A stretch of 64,000 nucleotides of DNA from JBBQED01 sp038320345 (GCA_038320345.1 JBBQED010000016.1:1-64000), one strand, 5' to 3'. Counted from the first letter of the stretch, positions 54,790 through 63,331 are shown. Made by a program: numbers and translations. The notes: generated from the sequence alone by a model not told the origin.

Positions 54790-56280
54790 TCATTCTTTCA
54801 CCAACTTCCCAAAATACCACTGCTGCTTCTGATCCATAACCCGATAAAAATAAATTCTGCTAGGGAAGTCGCGAAGATCAATTTCTTTACTGTTTCCGGT
54901 AAAAATCACTTCTCCGGTTATATTGATGACATCTAAATTTTGAATTTTACTTTCATCCAACATTTCGAAATAGAATATTCCGGAACTTGGATTAGGATAA
55001 ACTAGAACATTCGATTTATTACTTGATGATTGATAATCTACAGATGCCAATATCGAATCACAATTTACATTTTCCAATACCCCTAAATTGTAGTTGGGCA
55101 TATTAGGTAAACTTCCTGTTGAAGTTCTATTGTTAAGTGAAAAACTATAAGGAGCAAAATTGCAACTCAAACCGGGACTATCCGGATCATTGATTACACT
55201 TAAATAAGTACAAAGGCTGTCATATGTATTGCCAGATTTTTCGTTAGCAATATAAATTTTTCCATTCGGAGCAAGCATTTGCTGACCCATCACTCGAATA
55301 GGTGAACCTGAATGAGCAAAGCCCCAAATTAAGATTTTAGATGCGGGTATATTTGTTGCAGTTAGATCAAATTGCCATAAAGAATCAAAAGCGGAAACAT
55401 AAGCAAAATGTCCGGTTGGCGAAAAACTGCATCCATATCGACCTGAACTGGTGGTATTAATACCATCAGGAAATGTATCAAGAACTATTTCATTTGAAAG
55501 TAAACCTGAGCATCTATTAAAATCAATTAAGGTTGTATATCCCGCAAGCCCTGCAAATAATAACTTATCTCCATTCTTTGAAAAGATCATTTGCCCCGCA
55601 GCACACTTATAATCACTATTCACACCGAAACTTTGAATATAAGGTCCATGAATTCCTATGCTGTCAAGCTTAAATCGCACAAAATCATTGTTGTCAATTT
55701 TGTGCTTTAATATCCACCAATCTTTACCATTGGCCGCTTTCACTGCATGCATTTTTTCATTAAGACTATCCGTTAAATAATTATTAAGTGATATTACACC
55801 GCCCAATCCTACGTTTACGCTCATATCAACTATAGAATAAAAAAAATTATTTATAGAAACATTTTTCTGGAAAATATAATATTTCATAGAATCTCCAGGA
55901 TCAGGTAGTATTATCAAACCTTGCGTCATAGATGTATGCCCATCCAGACTATCACCATTTTGCATTACAGAATCATTAAAATTTCTTACAACATACTTTT
56001 TTCCTGCCGGAATACTTTGAACTAAAGAAGCAGAACCGACATAAAACAATAAATTGCCATTGTTATCTGAAATAGATGCAGATGGTTCATCGGTTGCAAT
56101 AATTATTGTTGTATCAATTGATGGCGGCGATGTATTGAAATCTATCCCAACAGAATCACCAAAAGCCCAATGATTTGCTTGGTTTTGAGCTTTTGATTGA
56201 AATGAAAATATTAGGAACATAGCCACTATGAGGGCTGTGTTTCTATTCACTAAAAAGTTCCATTTTACCGAGTACTTCAT
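54790..56280 (-). CDS. Secreted NHWxFG-type protein with T9SS type A sorting domain
   Basis: About 496 residues from the ATG at 56280 (MKYSVKWNFLVNR); an in-frame ATG lies 24 bases upstream. After the signal peptide the protein begins ANHWAFGDSVGIDFNTSPPS and EPSASISDNNGNLLFYVGS, a pattern of secreted Bacteroidota proteins with a beta-propeller-like body. The end is a type A sorting domain (NVLVYPNPSSGIFYFEML ... RIYFYRVMDQKQQWYFGKLVKE). It has no close neighbours and faces a long noncoding stretch upstream. Function unknown. Confidence 0.88.
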   Translation of the reverse strand: MKYSVKWNFLVNRNTALIVAMFLIFSFQSKAQNQANHWAFGDSVGIDFNTSPPSIDTTIIIATDEPSASISDNNGNLLFYVGSASLVQSIPAGKKYVVRNFNDSVMQNGDSLDGHTSMTQGLIILPDPGDSMKYYIFQKNVSINNFFYSIVDMSVNVGLGGVISLNNYLTDSLNEKMHAVKAANGKDWWILKHKIDNNDFVRFKLDSIGIHGPYIQSFGVNSDYKCAAGQMIFSKNGDKLLFAGLAGYTTLIDFNRCSGLLSNEIVLDTFPDGINTTSSGRYGCSFSPTGHFAYVSAFDSLWQFDLTATNIPASKILIWGFAHSGSPIRVMGQQMLAPNGKIYIANEKSGNTYDSLCTYLSVINDPDSPGLSCNFAPYSFSLNNRTSTGSLPNMPNYNLGVLENVNCDSILASVDYQSSSNKSNVLVYPNPSSGIFYFEMLDESKIQNLDVINITGEVIFTGNSKEIDLRDFPSRIYFYRVMDQKQQWYFGKLVKE

Positions 56281-56969
56281 TTTATCATAATTATTCACTT
56301 GCAATTTACTACTTGCTTTTAATTTACAATTCGAATTAGACAGACTCCGTTCACAGCGCCTTTAAAATCAAAGCTTATGGTTCCATTGACTTGCTTCGAT
56401 ATGCCAACTCATATTGAATTATATATTGTTTAGATTTAGGATAAATCTACTGGTTAATTTTTTGTAGCATTATACTACAGTAGCTAATTTAAGTAAAAAT
56501 TCTTTATCCTGTCATTTAATAGCTTTATACTCCAGAATTATTGTGACGTGTATCTTGTGATTTTAAGCGCCTTGTAATAATTATTTATTATTAATTGGTC
56601 TTGCTAATTAGAGAAGATTTCGGTGCCACCATATTAGCAGTACGAGAGGTATTAGATGGAAGAGTTAGAGTAGATCTCCATAAAGAGATTTTGGTTAAAT
56701 GAGGTTAATGGGTTTTTGCGCCAGGGATAGCAGCGGATACCCCACAGCGCAGCGAGGAGTATGAGCGAATAGCCCGGCGCCCATACCGCGGAGCGGTTAT
56801 GGCAGGCGCCCACCCTAAATGCAACGATTTAATTAATAATGGGAACTGAATGCGATTGTAAAGGCATGAAGAGATCAATGCCGACAGTTAAAAAAACTAG
56901 CGCTTGTACTTTGAAAGAAAATACAATTTTTTGAGTGCTGTGAAAACAAAGAGGAACTATATTGCTCTT
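56281..56969. other. Long intergenic region (about 690 bp)
   Basis: The longest non-coding stretch of the window. I see no open reading frame above background on either strand. It contains the GC-rich structured element at 56718-56815 (separate entry). The part next to the T9SS gene is very AT-rich and should hold its promoter. The rest shows nothing I can name. Confidence 0.5.
56718..56815. repeat. GC-rich structured intergenic element
   Basis: By hand count 67 of 98 bases are G or C (68%), in a background near 35%. It contains GGGATAGCAGCGGATACCCC (56724-56743), then a hairpin between GGCGCC (56776-56781) and GGCGCC (56805-56810) with the inner stem CCATA-CCGC-gga-GCGG-T-TATGG. Short phrases such as GGATAGCAGCGGA recur between genes of other Bacteroidota in my recollection, so this may be one copy of a dispersed element. 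No protein is encoded. Confidence 0.55.
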
Positions 56970-58532
56970 CTACAATTTTATTTCTTCGCCTTGTTGATTT
57001 AAAAAATGGTATTCCATCATGTGATAAGCAGAGATGGGTTCAACTTTGATCCAGCGTTTGTATTGCTTGCGCCATTTCCATTGATAGGATTTCATGAACC
57101 AGAAACCTTTTTCGAGGTATGCCGCCAGATAGGGATGGACTTGTAGGATGAGAGAGGTTTCATTTTGTTCTTGGCAGAGATAGCGGATATTATTTTCGAT
57201 ATCATCGACCAATAAAATAGAAGCTTTAATTTCTCCGGTACCATCACAAGCGGGGCATTTCTCTACGGTTTTAATATCCGTTGCTGGGCGCACTCTTTCG
57301 CGGGTAATTTGGACCAGACCGAATTTACTTGGAGGTAAAATAGTATGTCGCGCCCGATCCAATTTCATCTCTGCATTGAGCACATCAAAAAGCTGCTTGC
57401 GATGCAATGTATTTTTCATGTCGATGAAATCGATCACGATGATGCCGCCCATATCTCTTAAGCGCAACTGACGACTAATTTCTTTTGCTGCGGCAAGATT
57501 TACTTGGAGGGCATTGCTCTCTTGTGTATCAACAGCGCCTTTATTTCGTCCTCCACTATTCACATCAATTACGTGCATAGCTTCGGTATGTTCAACGATA
57601 AGATAAGAGCCACCGTTCATGTTTACTGTTTTTCCAAACAGCGAACTGATTTGTTTATCAATTCCGAAATGTTCGAAGATGGGCAGTTTACCTTTATACA
57701 ACTTCACGATCTCGACTTGTTCGGGAGCGATACCTTTGATATAGGAACGAATCTCATCAGCGAGTCGAGGTTCGTTGACGTGAATATTGTTGAAGTTAGG
57801 ATTCAGGAGATCGCGTAAGATGGTAGAAGTACGATCCATTTCACCCAGCAGTTTAAATGGAGGCTGAGCCGATTTAAGTTGATCGAATAAGGAATCCCAT
57901 TTGGCAACCAGATCTTGGATATCACGATCGAGGTCGGCAACTTTTTTTCCTTCGGCGACTGTGCGAACAATGATTCCAAAATTACGAGGACGAATACTCT
58001 GAGCGAGACGTTTGAGCCTTGCTCTTTCCGCCGAGCTTTTGATCTTTTGAGAAACGGAGATGACATCAGAAAAAGGCACGAGCACAACAAATCGGCCTGC
58101 CATACTAATTTCAGAAGTGATGCGAGGACCTTTCGTAGAGATCGGTTCTTTGGCGATCTGCACCATGATATGCATTCCTTGAGAAAGGACTTGTGTAATT
58201 TTTCCTGCTTTATGAATATCGGCTTCCGACTCATAATTAGTGAGAAGGGCTTCGCTTTGCTGACCGGAAACAGCATGCTTCATATATTTCAGGAGGGAAT
58301 GAATCTGAGGACCCAGATCGAGGTAATGCAGGAAGGCATCTTTCTCATAACCGATATCCACAAAAGCGGCGTTGAGAGAAGGCATGAGTTTCCTGACACG
58401 GCCCAGGTAGATGTCGCCTACAGAGAAATTATTTTCTTTTTTCTCTTTATTTAACTCTACGAGCCATTTATCCTCCAGAAGTGCGATTGTCACTTCGGAA
58501 GATGATGCGTCGATAATTAGTTCAGTGTTCAA
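56970..58532 (-). CDS. rng: Ribonuclease G (Rne/Rng family)
   Basis: A 520-residue endoribonuclease. It has an N-terminal S1 domain (VGDIYLGRVRKLMPSLNAAFVDIGYEKDAFL, about 42-72), the 5'-sensor region, the catalytic DNase I-like part with HVIDVNSGGRNK and GGIIVIDFIDMKN (the Mg-binding aspartates), and the zinc-link-type CPACDGTGEI near 425. No long C-terminal degradosome scaffold is present. It processes rRNA precursors and takes part in mRNA decay. A small basic ribosomal-type protein gene lies 201 bases upstream, with inverted repeats in the gap. Confidence 0.96.
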   Translation of the reverse strand: MNTELIIDASSSEVTIALLEDKWLVELNKEKKENNFSVGDIYLGRVRKLMPSLNAAFVDIGYEKDAFLHYLDLGPQIHSLLKYMKHAVSGQQSEALLTNYESEADIHKAGKITQVLSQGMHIMVQIAKEPISTKGPRITSEISMAGRFVVLVPFSDVISVSQKIKSSAERARLKRLAQSIRPRNFGIIVRTVAEGKKVADLDRDIQDLVAKWDSLFDQLKSAQPPFKLLGEMDRTSTILRDLLNPNFNNIHVNEPRLADEIRSYIKGIAPEQVEIVKLYKGKLPIFEHFGIDKQISSLFGKTVNMNGGSYLIVEHTEAMHVIDVNSGGRNKGAVDTQESNALQVNLAAAKEISRQLRLRDMGGIIVIDFIDMKNTLHRKQLFDVLNAEMKLDRARHTILPPSKFGLVQITRERVRPATDIKTVEKCPACDGTGEIKASILLVDDIENNIRYLCQEQNETSLILQVHPYLAAYLEKGFWFMKSYQWKWRKQYKRWIKVEPISAYHMMEYHFLNQQGEEIKL

Positions 58533-58546
58533 GCTGTACAGTTATT

Positions 58547-58709
58547 AGCAAAGCATACTTTGCTTACAGCAAAATCCGCGAATGGCGGGTGTACCAGACA
58601 CAATGCCTGTATGCTGCTACCGGATTCACTGCAAGAGATGATTCAGGAAAACATTGCTTACAGTGATAGGTATCCTGCACCTTTTGAAAAACATCAGGAA
58701 CAGGATACC
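58547..58709 (-). promoter_or_regulatory. Structured leader upstream of rng
   Basis: Two perfect inverted repeats lie between the small basic gene and rng: AGCAAAG (58547-58553) with CTTTGCT (58558-58564), loop CATA, 15 bases before the rng start; and GGTATCCTG (58669-58677) with CAGGATACC (58701-58709), loop 23 bases. Either could be RNA structure in the rng 5' region, and RNase E/G genes are often self-regulated through such leaders. The second could also be a weak terminator of the small gene. Confidence 0.4.
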
Positions 58710-58733
58710 CTTACCGGAACATAGCCGGATTAA

Positions 58734-58826
58734 TTATTTCTTCTTTTTATGACGGTTTTTCCTCAAACGTTTTTTGCGTTTGTGAGTGGCCATCTTATGA
58801 CGTTTACGTTTTTTACCGGAAGGCAT
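58734..58826 (-). CDS. Small basic ribosomal-type protein (mS38/COX24_C-like), 30 aa
   Basis: A 30-codon gene read directly from the minus strand: ATG at 58826-58824, stop TAA at 58736-58734. The product begins MPSGKKRKRHKM, continues ATH, and ends KRKKRLRKNRHKKKK: 19 of 30 residues are Lys or Arg. Proteins of nearly this sequence are conserved across Bacteroidota in my memory, in this position upstream of rng. The pattern KR(K)RHKM-x3-HKRKKRLRKNR resembles the C-terminal domain of mitochondrial ribosomal protein mS38 (COX24/AURKAIP1, DUF1713), so a ribosome-bound role is likely (inference). Confidence 0.8.
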   Translation of the reverse strand: MPSGKKRKRHKMATHKRKKRLRKNRHKKKK

Positions 58827-58867
58827 AGCAATTGAATTTTAATTAATGAGAATTATTTTTTACCGTA

Positions 58868-59722
58868 TCACTGGATAGCGGCTTTGTTTTTAAGTTGTTT
58901 CAGCATCACTCCTACTTGAGTTACCGTTTGATAATCATCGGATTTTTTGCTGAAGGTTTCCAGGTAAGTGATTGCTTTCGCAGTATCACCTTTCTGGAGG
59001 TAAACTTGTCCGAGGTAAAGATACATTTCACTCCTTTTCGGGTTGATGGTAATTACCTTTTCGAAGCGTTCGATAGCTTTATCTAACTGACCAGATTTAA
59101 CCGAGAGCATCCCAAGATTTAGCTGAGCCATTTCATGTTCAGGATCTTTTGCCACTACTTCACGCAGCAACAAAATTCCTTTCATCGGTTCTGATGTTCC
59201 TTCTGCATAGCAAGCTCCGAGGTCGGTTTTTGCATTCAGATTTTCCGGATTTTTCTCGAGCACCTTTGTATAAGAGGCAATCGCTTTATCCACCATCATC
59301 ACTCTAAGACCAGTATCTCCTGCTACTTTAAAGGCATCGAAATACCGATAAGCTGCATCCAAGAAACTTACTTCTGACTGCACAACTTCTGCTTTTCGCT
59401 CGAACCAAATCGCAGCGGCGGCAGGAATTCCTTGTCGGTCCCAGAATCTACCCAGTTGATCTAACGTGGCAGTATCTTTATCACCATTCAGCTTCAGGGC
59501 CTGTTCAAGGAAAGTCAGGTTAGCCTTTTGGGTAGAATCCAGCGCACCGTCGGCTGATTTTAACAGCGCATCGGGACTAAAGCCATTCATTTGAGGAACT
59601 GCACCTGTATTCTCTTCTTTGGATTTACTTTTTGAATTTACCTGAGAAGGGGAAATATAAATAAGTATTCCAATGAGGGCAACCGAAGCAATAAGAATGA
59701 CTTGTAATCGGCCAGATTTCAT
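58868..59722 (-). CDS. Membrane-anchored tetratricopeptide repeat protein
   Basis: A 284-residue protein with one N-terminal membrane helix (about 6-25) and a polar linker (about 26-55), then TPR units from about residue 60 on, clearest at FEKVITINPKRSEMYLYLGQVYLQKGDTAKAITYLETFSKK near the end. It should hold partner proteins on the outer face of the inner membrane. Order HU-TPR-small basic protein-rng is conserved in this phylum in my recollection. It follows the HU gene after 8 bases. Confidence 0.85.
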   Translation of the reverse strand: MKSGRLQVILIASVALIGILIYISPSQVNSKSKSKEENTGAVPQMNGFSPDALLKSADGALDSTQKANLTFLEQALKLNGDKDTATLDQLGRFWDRQGIPAAAAIWFERKAEVVQSEVSFLDAAYRYFDAFKVAGDTGLRVMMVDKAIASYTKVLEKNPENLNAKTDLGACYAEGTSEPMKGILLLREVVAKDPEHEMAQLNLGMLSVKSGQLDKAIERFEKVITINPKRSEMYLYLGQVYLQKGDTAKAITYLETFSKKSDDYQTVTQVGVMLKQLKNKAAIQ

Positions 59723-59730
59723 TTATTGAA

Positions 59731-60027
59731 TTACGACGTCTTCTTTATATGAGCAGTTTTAACACGCTCCGTGAAAGTTTTAGCGGGCTTAAACGCAGGA
59801 ATGTAATGCTCAGGAATAATAATCGTTGCGTTCTTCGTAATGATACGACCTGTTTTCTTGGCGCGTTTTTTTACAATGAAACTACCGAAACCACGGAGGT
59901 ATACGTTTTCATCATTAATTAGAGAGTTACGCACCACTTTCATCATTGATTCGATGGTTTGTTGTACGGCAACTTTTTCGATGCCGGTCTTCGTTGAAAT
60001 CTCGTTCACTAATTCTGCTTTCGTCAT
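59731..60027 (-). CDS. HU/IHF-family DNA-binding protein
   Basis: A 98-residue histone-like protein: helices 1-45 (MTKAELVNEISTKTGIEKVAVQQTIESMMKVV), then the sheet GSFIVKKRAKKTGRIITKNATIIIPEHYIPAFKPAKTF with the DNA-bending arm at about 56-75 where the NPxT part of typical HU reads KNATIIIPE. It bends DNA and organises the chromosome. It stands 8 bases before the TPR gene and is divergent from mutY. Confidence 0.93.
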   Translation of the reverse strand: MTKAELVNEISTKTGIEKVAVQQTIESMMKVVRNSLINDENVYLRGFGSFIVKKRAKKTGRIITKNATIIIPEHYIPAFKPAKTFTERVKTAHIKKTS

Positions 60028-60112
60028 GATGACTATAATTGTTAATGGGGTTATTCCTTTTTAGGGGCTGCAAAGATAGCCTTTCCTCCTGAATTTCAAA
60101 ATATTAATTCAT

Positions 60113-60120
60113 TACTTTTG
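60113..60120 (+). promoter_or_regulatory. Probable -7 element of mutY
   Basis: TACTTTTG matches TAnnTTTG exactly, 17 bases upstream of the mutY ATG; no convincing -33 element is seen at the expected distance. Confidence 0.45.
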
Positions 60121-60137
60121 AGCCCGTTACAAAAAAT

Positions 60138-61205
60138 ATGGAGGATTTCTCTAAGATTTTAAGGGCTTGGTACCGAAAAAAGGGCCGTGATTTACCTTGG
60201 AGAAGCACTTCTGATCCCTATAAAATCTGGCTTTCTGAGATCATTTTACAGCAAACTAGAGTTGATCAAGGGACCCCTTATTACCATCGATTTATTGATA
60301 ATTTTCAGACAATCAATGATTTAGCAAATGCTCATGAAGATAAAGTACTCCGACTATGGCAAGGACTGGGGTATTATTCACGAGCCCGGAATCTTCATCA
60401 TGCTGCTAAACAACTCAAAGAACAGCATCAAGGAAAATTTCCTGCAAATTATTCTGAAATCAGGGCATTAAAAGGGATCGGAGACTATACCGCCGCTGCG
60501 ATTGCCTCCTTTGCCTTCAACTTACCACATGCAGTAGTGGATGGAAATGTTTACCGCTTTTTATCCCGGTTTTTTGGAATAACAACAGCTATCGACTCCT
60601 CAAAAGGCAAAAAACAATTTGCTGAATTGGCGGATTCATTGCTCGACCATAAACATGCAGCTACTCATAATCAAGCGATTATGGAGATAGGAGCAATGAT
60701 CTGCAAACCTAAAAATCCGCTGTGTGAAGAATGTCCTTTTATCGGAAGTTGTGCAGCTTATCATAAAGGCCTCATCGCTCAACTTCCCGTTAAAGAAAAA
60801 AAGCTCAAAGTAAGGACGCGTTATTTCCATTATCTGATCATTCATGATTCGCGTTCGGTATTAATTGCGAGTCGGCAGGAAAAGGATATTTGGCAGGGCC
60901 TTTTTGAATTTCCCCTTCTAGAAACGGAGGCGGAAGCAGGAATTGCGCTCCTCCGTGAAACGGAACTGTGGAAGAAGCTGATTCCCGCTCATGCAAAAGT
61001 GGAAAAGGTAAGTTCCGAGAAGAAGCATTTATTATCGCATCAAACCTTAAAAGCGAGGTTCTGGTGGATCAACATCGATAAATTTCAAAAAAGTACTTCT
61101 TACGCTCCATTTCTGAAAGTTGATTTTGCATCTCTGGATCATTATGGGATGCCTCAGTTGATTGTTAAATACATTGATGAAGAAGGTGGAGATTTTATGG
61201 ATTGA
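60138..61205 (+). CDS. mutY: A/G-specific adenine DNA glycosylase
   Basis: A 355-residue base-excision repair enzyme that removes adenine paired with 8-oxoguanine. Catalytic Glu34 is in WLSEIILQQTRV, the hairpin LKGIGDYTAAAIASFAF follows, and the second catalytic Asp135 is in AVVDGNVYR. The [4Fe-4S] cluster ligands Cys189, Cys196, Cys199 and Cys205 have the correct 6-2-5 spacing. The C-terminal domain (about 225-350) is of the NUDIX-like type that recognises 8-oxoG. Confidence 0.97.
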   Translation: MEDFSKILRAWYRKKGRDLPWRSTSDPYKIWLSEIILQQTRVDQGTPYYHRFIDNFQTINDLANAHEDKVLRLWQGLGYYSRARNLHHAAKQLKEQHQGKFPANYSEIRALKGIGDYTAAAIASFAFNLPHAVVDGNVYRFLSRFFGITTAIDSSKGKKQFAELADSLLDHKHAATHNQAIMEIGAMICKPKNPLCEECPFIGSCAAYHKGLIAQLPVKEKKLKVRTRYFHYLIIHDSRSVLIASRQEKDIWQGLFEFPLLETEAEAGIALLRETELWKKLIPAHAKVEKVSSEKKHLLSHQTLKARFWWINIDKFQKSTSYAPFLKVDFASLDHYGMPQLIVKYIDEEGGDFMD

Positions 61206-61262
61206 ACTATTCATCTATTTTCAGAAAACCATAAAGGCTCTTTTTTAAGAATCCAGAATAAT

Positions 61263-61270
61263 TAACTTTG
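61263..61270 (+). promoter_or_regulatory. Probable -7 element of ssb
   Basis: TAACTTTG matches TAnnTTTG exactly, 60 bases upstream of the ssb ATG. Confidence 0.45.
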
Positions 61271-61330
61271 TGATATCAGCCTCAACGCTCGATACAGAAA
61301 CGATTTTACAGAACTAAAAATCTCAAAGCT

Positions 61331-61750
61331 ATGTCAGGAGTTAACAAAGTATTTCTGATTGGTAATCTAGGCAAGGACCCTGAATACCGACACATGGAAG
61401 GAGGAATTATGGTAGCCAAATTTCCACTTGCTACTACTGAGTATTTTAAAAACAAAGAAGGGAACCGACAAGATCAAACCGAGTGGCATAATATTGTTTT
61501 ATGGAGAGGTCTTGCTGAAGCTGCAGAGAAGTTGCAACTCCACAAAGGACATATGGTTTTCATAGAAGGGAAACTACGCACTCGCAGTTGGGAGAAGGAT
61601 GGCATCAAGCGATATGCTACAGAAATCATTGCAGAAAACATGACCATGTTAAGCAAGAGAGATCAACATGCGCCAGGGGGTGGTGGAGAAGAAACAACTT
61701 CAGGAGAGCATCCTCCCATCACTGATATGGGCGGCGATCTGCCCTTCTGA
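61331..61750 (+). CDS. ssb: Single-stranded DNA-binding protein
   Basis: A 139-residue SSB: OB fold (about 3-110) with NKVFLIGNLGKDPEYR, WHNIVLWRGLAEAAEKLQLHKGHMVFIEGKLRTRSW and RYATEIIAENMTML, a glycine-rich linker, and the acidic C-terminal tail ending GGDLPF that binds partner proteins. It binds ssDNA as a tetramer in replication and repair. In many Bacteroidota the gene order is mutY-ssb-gldE-gldD; here gldE is missing and a terminator follows. Confidence 0.97.
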   Translation: MSGVNKVFLIGNLGKDPEYRHMEGGIMVAKFPLATTEYFKNKEGNRQDQTEWHNIVLWRGLAEAAEKLQLHKGHMVFIEGKLRTRSWEKDGIKRYATEIIAENMTMLSKRDQHAPGGGGEETTSGEHPPITDMGGDLPF

Positions 61751-61773
61751 AAAATAAATTAAATTACTTCAAG

Positions 61774-61806
61774 AAGCCAACTGTAAACGAAGCAGCTGGC
61801 TTTTTT
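61774..61806 (+). terminator. Intrinsic terminator of ssb
   Basis: Ten-base stem AAGCCAACTG / CAGCTGGCTT with one mismatch, loop 61784-61792, followed by four or more T residues. It separates ssb from gldD. Confidence 0.8.
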
Positions 61807-61823
61807 GTTATCATATTTGCACT

Positions 61824-62402
61824 ATGTATTTCATCCGACCCTTACTCAGCATCTGCATTTTCTCCTTGTTCATTTCCTGTAATTCAGAAGAAACCTCTGT
61901 CCCTAAACCGAGAGGATACTATCGGATAGCCTTACCGAAACATGACTATAAAATGTTTGCACCGGAAAGTTGTCCTTTCACTTTTGAAATCCCAACCTAT
62001 GCAACTGCATTACCGGATACGAATGGTTTATCGCAGGCTTGTTGGTATTATCTGATACTTCCACGTTTCAACGGACAAATTTATTTGACTTATAAAAAAC
62101 TGGAAAATGATTTACCGCAATTGCTAGACAATACCCGTACACTAGTTTACAAGCATACGGCAAGAGCAAGTTCGATTGATGAAAATGTTTTTCATTATGC
62201 AGATGGAGTATCTGGAGTGATCTATGATATTGGTGGAGATGCGGCATCACCATTGCAATTTTTTGCAACAGATAGTACTCATCATTTTTTGCGAGGTGCT
62301 GTGTATTTTAATTCTTTGCCTAACGCTGATTCCATTGCGCCTGTAGAAGCATACCTACGAGCCGATATTGAACATCTACTTCAATCTTTGAAGTGGAAAT
62401 AA
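61824..62402 (+). CDS. gldD: Gliding motility lipoprotein GldD
   Basis: A 192-residue lipoprotein (lipobox LFISC, Cys19). It begins with the family motif PKPRGYYRIALP (about 27-38) and continues SCPFTFEIPTYA, WYYLILPRFNGQIYLTYKKL and YDIGGDAASPLQFFATDSTHHFLRGAVYFN, which are typical of GldD. GldD is needed for gliding and T9SS function in Flavobacterium and is thought to act at the envelope. It is usually behind gldE; gldE is not here. A -7-like CATATTTG ends 4 bases before the ATG. Confidence 0.94.
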   Translation: MYFIRPLLSICIFSLFISCNSEETSVPKPRGYYRIALPKHDYKMFAPESCPFTFEIPTYATALPDTNGLSQACWYYLILPRFNGQIYLTYKKLENDLPQLLDNTRTLVYKHTARASSIDENVFHYADGVSGVIYDIGGDAASPLQFFATDSTHHFLRGAVYFNSLPNADSIAPVEAYLRADIEHLLQSLKWK

Positions 62403-63170
62403 TCAGCTGATAAAATCAAGTACGGTATTCAATAAAAGCTGGGGCTGATCGGCATGTACCCAATGTGCTGCATCTGGAATAGATACAATTTGTGCATGGG
62501 GATACCACTGAAGAATTTCTCCCATTCTCGATTCATCAATATACCCCGAGCGAGCTCCCTTAATAAATAATACCGGAATTTGAATAGGGATTGTTGGCCA
62601 TGTTGGTTCACCCACCTCTTCTATTTGTGCATTTAATATTGGAAGATTAAATCTCCAAGCAAACTCATCAGCGGTTTTTCGATATAGATTTTTCAAGAGA
62701 AATTGACGTGTACTATTATCTTCAATATGCGCAGCTAAGATGGCTTCTGCTTCACCGCGCGTTTTTAGAGTGGGAAGATTTACAGCAAGCAATGCATTCA
62801 AAATTTCACGATGATGAACAGGATATTTGTACGGTGCAATATCTACGATGATCGCTTTGGATATAGCTCCCGGAAAATCACCTAATACTTGCATGACAAC
62901 TTTACCACCCATACTATGCCCAAAAACTACAGGCTGTTGCAAACCTAGATCATTCATCAGCTCATTTATATCCGCAGCCATAGCCGCATAAGTATGCTGA
63001 TCGCTATGCGGAGAATGACCATGATTACGCAAGTCGACCAGTATGGCTGAACAATTTTTTTCTGCTAACCCTTTAGCAAAAGATTGTAAGTTATCACTCA
63101 TTCCAAAAAGTCCGTGCAGGATAAGCACTTGAGGACTGCCAGAACCAATTATCCGGTAATGTAATTTCAT
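62403..63170 (-). CDS. Alpha/beta hydrolase (YbfF-like esterase)
   Basis: About 255 residues from the ATG at 63170 (MKLHYRIIGSG); an upstream ATG at 63227 adds 19 residues with no family match. It has HGLFGMSDNL (oxyanion side), DLRNHGHSPH, the nucleophile elbow GHSMGG, IVDIAPYKYPVHH and the final histidine in DAAHWVHADQP. The pattern is that of the YbfF esterase group, which acts on acyl-CoA or acyl esters. It is convergent with gldD (stop codons adjacent). Confidence 0.92.
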   Translation of the reverse strand: MKLHYRIIGSGSPQVLILHGLFGMSDNLQSFAKGLAEKNCSAILVDLRNHGHSPHSDQHTYAAMAADINELMNDLGLQQPVVFGHSMGGKVVMQVLGDFPGAISKAIIVDIAPYKYPVHHREILNALLAVNLPTLKTRGEAEAILAAHIEDNSTRQFLLKNLYRKTADEFAWRFNLPILNAQIEEVGEPTWPTIPIQIPVLFIKGARSGYIDESRMGEILQWYPHAQIVSIPDAAHWVHADQPQLLLNTVLDFIS

Positions 63171-63318
63171 AAACTTATGTGATGGATCGTGTACAAAGGT
63201 ACAAAGCCAGATGTGTTTAATTTCCATAAATCACAAGAATGTAGTTGACAGAACTTTAAAAACTAAGGATTGTCATTTTTTTCCTACAGAATCAAAGGAT
63301 TTACTCTATCGTTTCAAT

Positions 63319-63326
63319 TACTTTTG
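63319..63326 (+). promoter_or_regulatory. Probable -7 element of the GNAT gene
   Basis: TACTTTTG matches TAnnTTTG exactly and ends 5 bases before the ATG at 63332, again implying little or no leader. Confidence 0.45.
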
Positions 63327-63331
63327 CGCCC

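Noticed and set aside
56652..56662. AGTACGAGAGG, identical to 11 bases of the 23S rRNA sarcin-ricin loop
   Set aside because: The flanking bases do not match 23S rRNA and the base that pairs in the loop (A after GG) is T here, so it is probably chance.
57803..58454. Long reading frames opposite to and out of frame with rng
   Set aside because: Shadow frames inside rng, whose own frame has clear S1 and catalytic motifs throughout.
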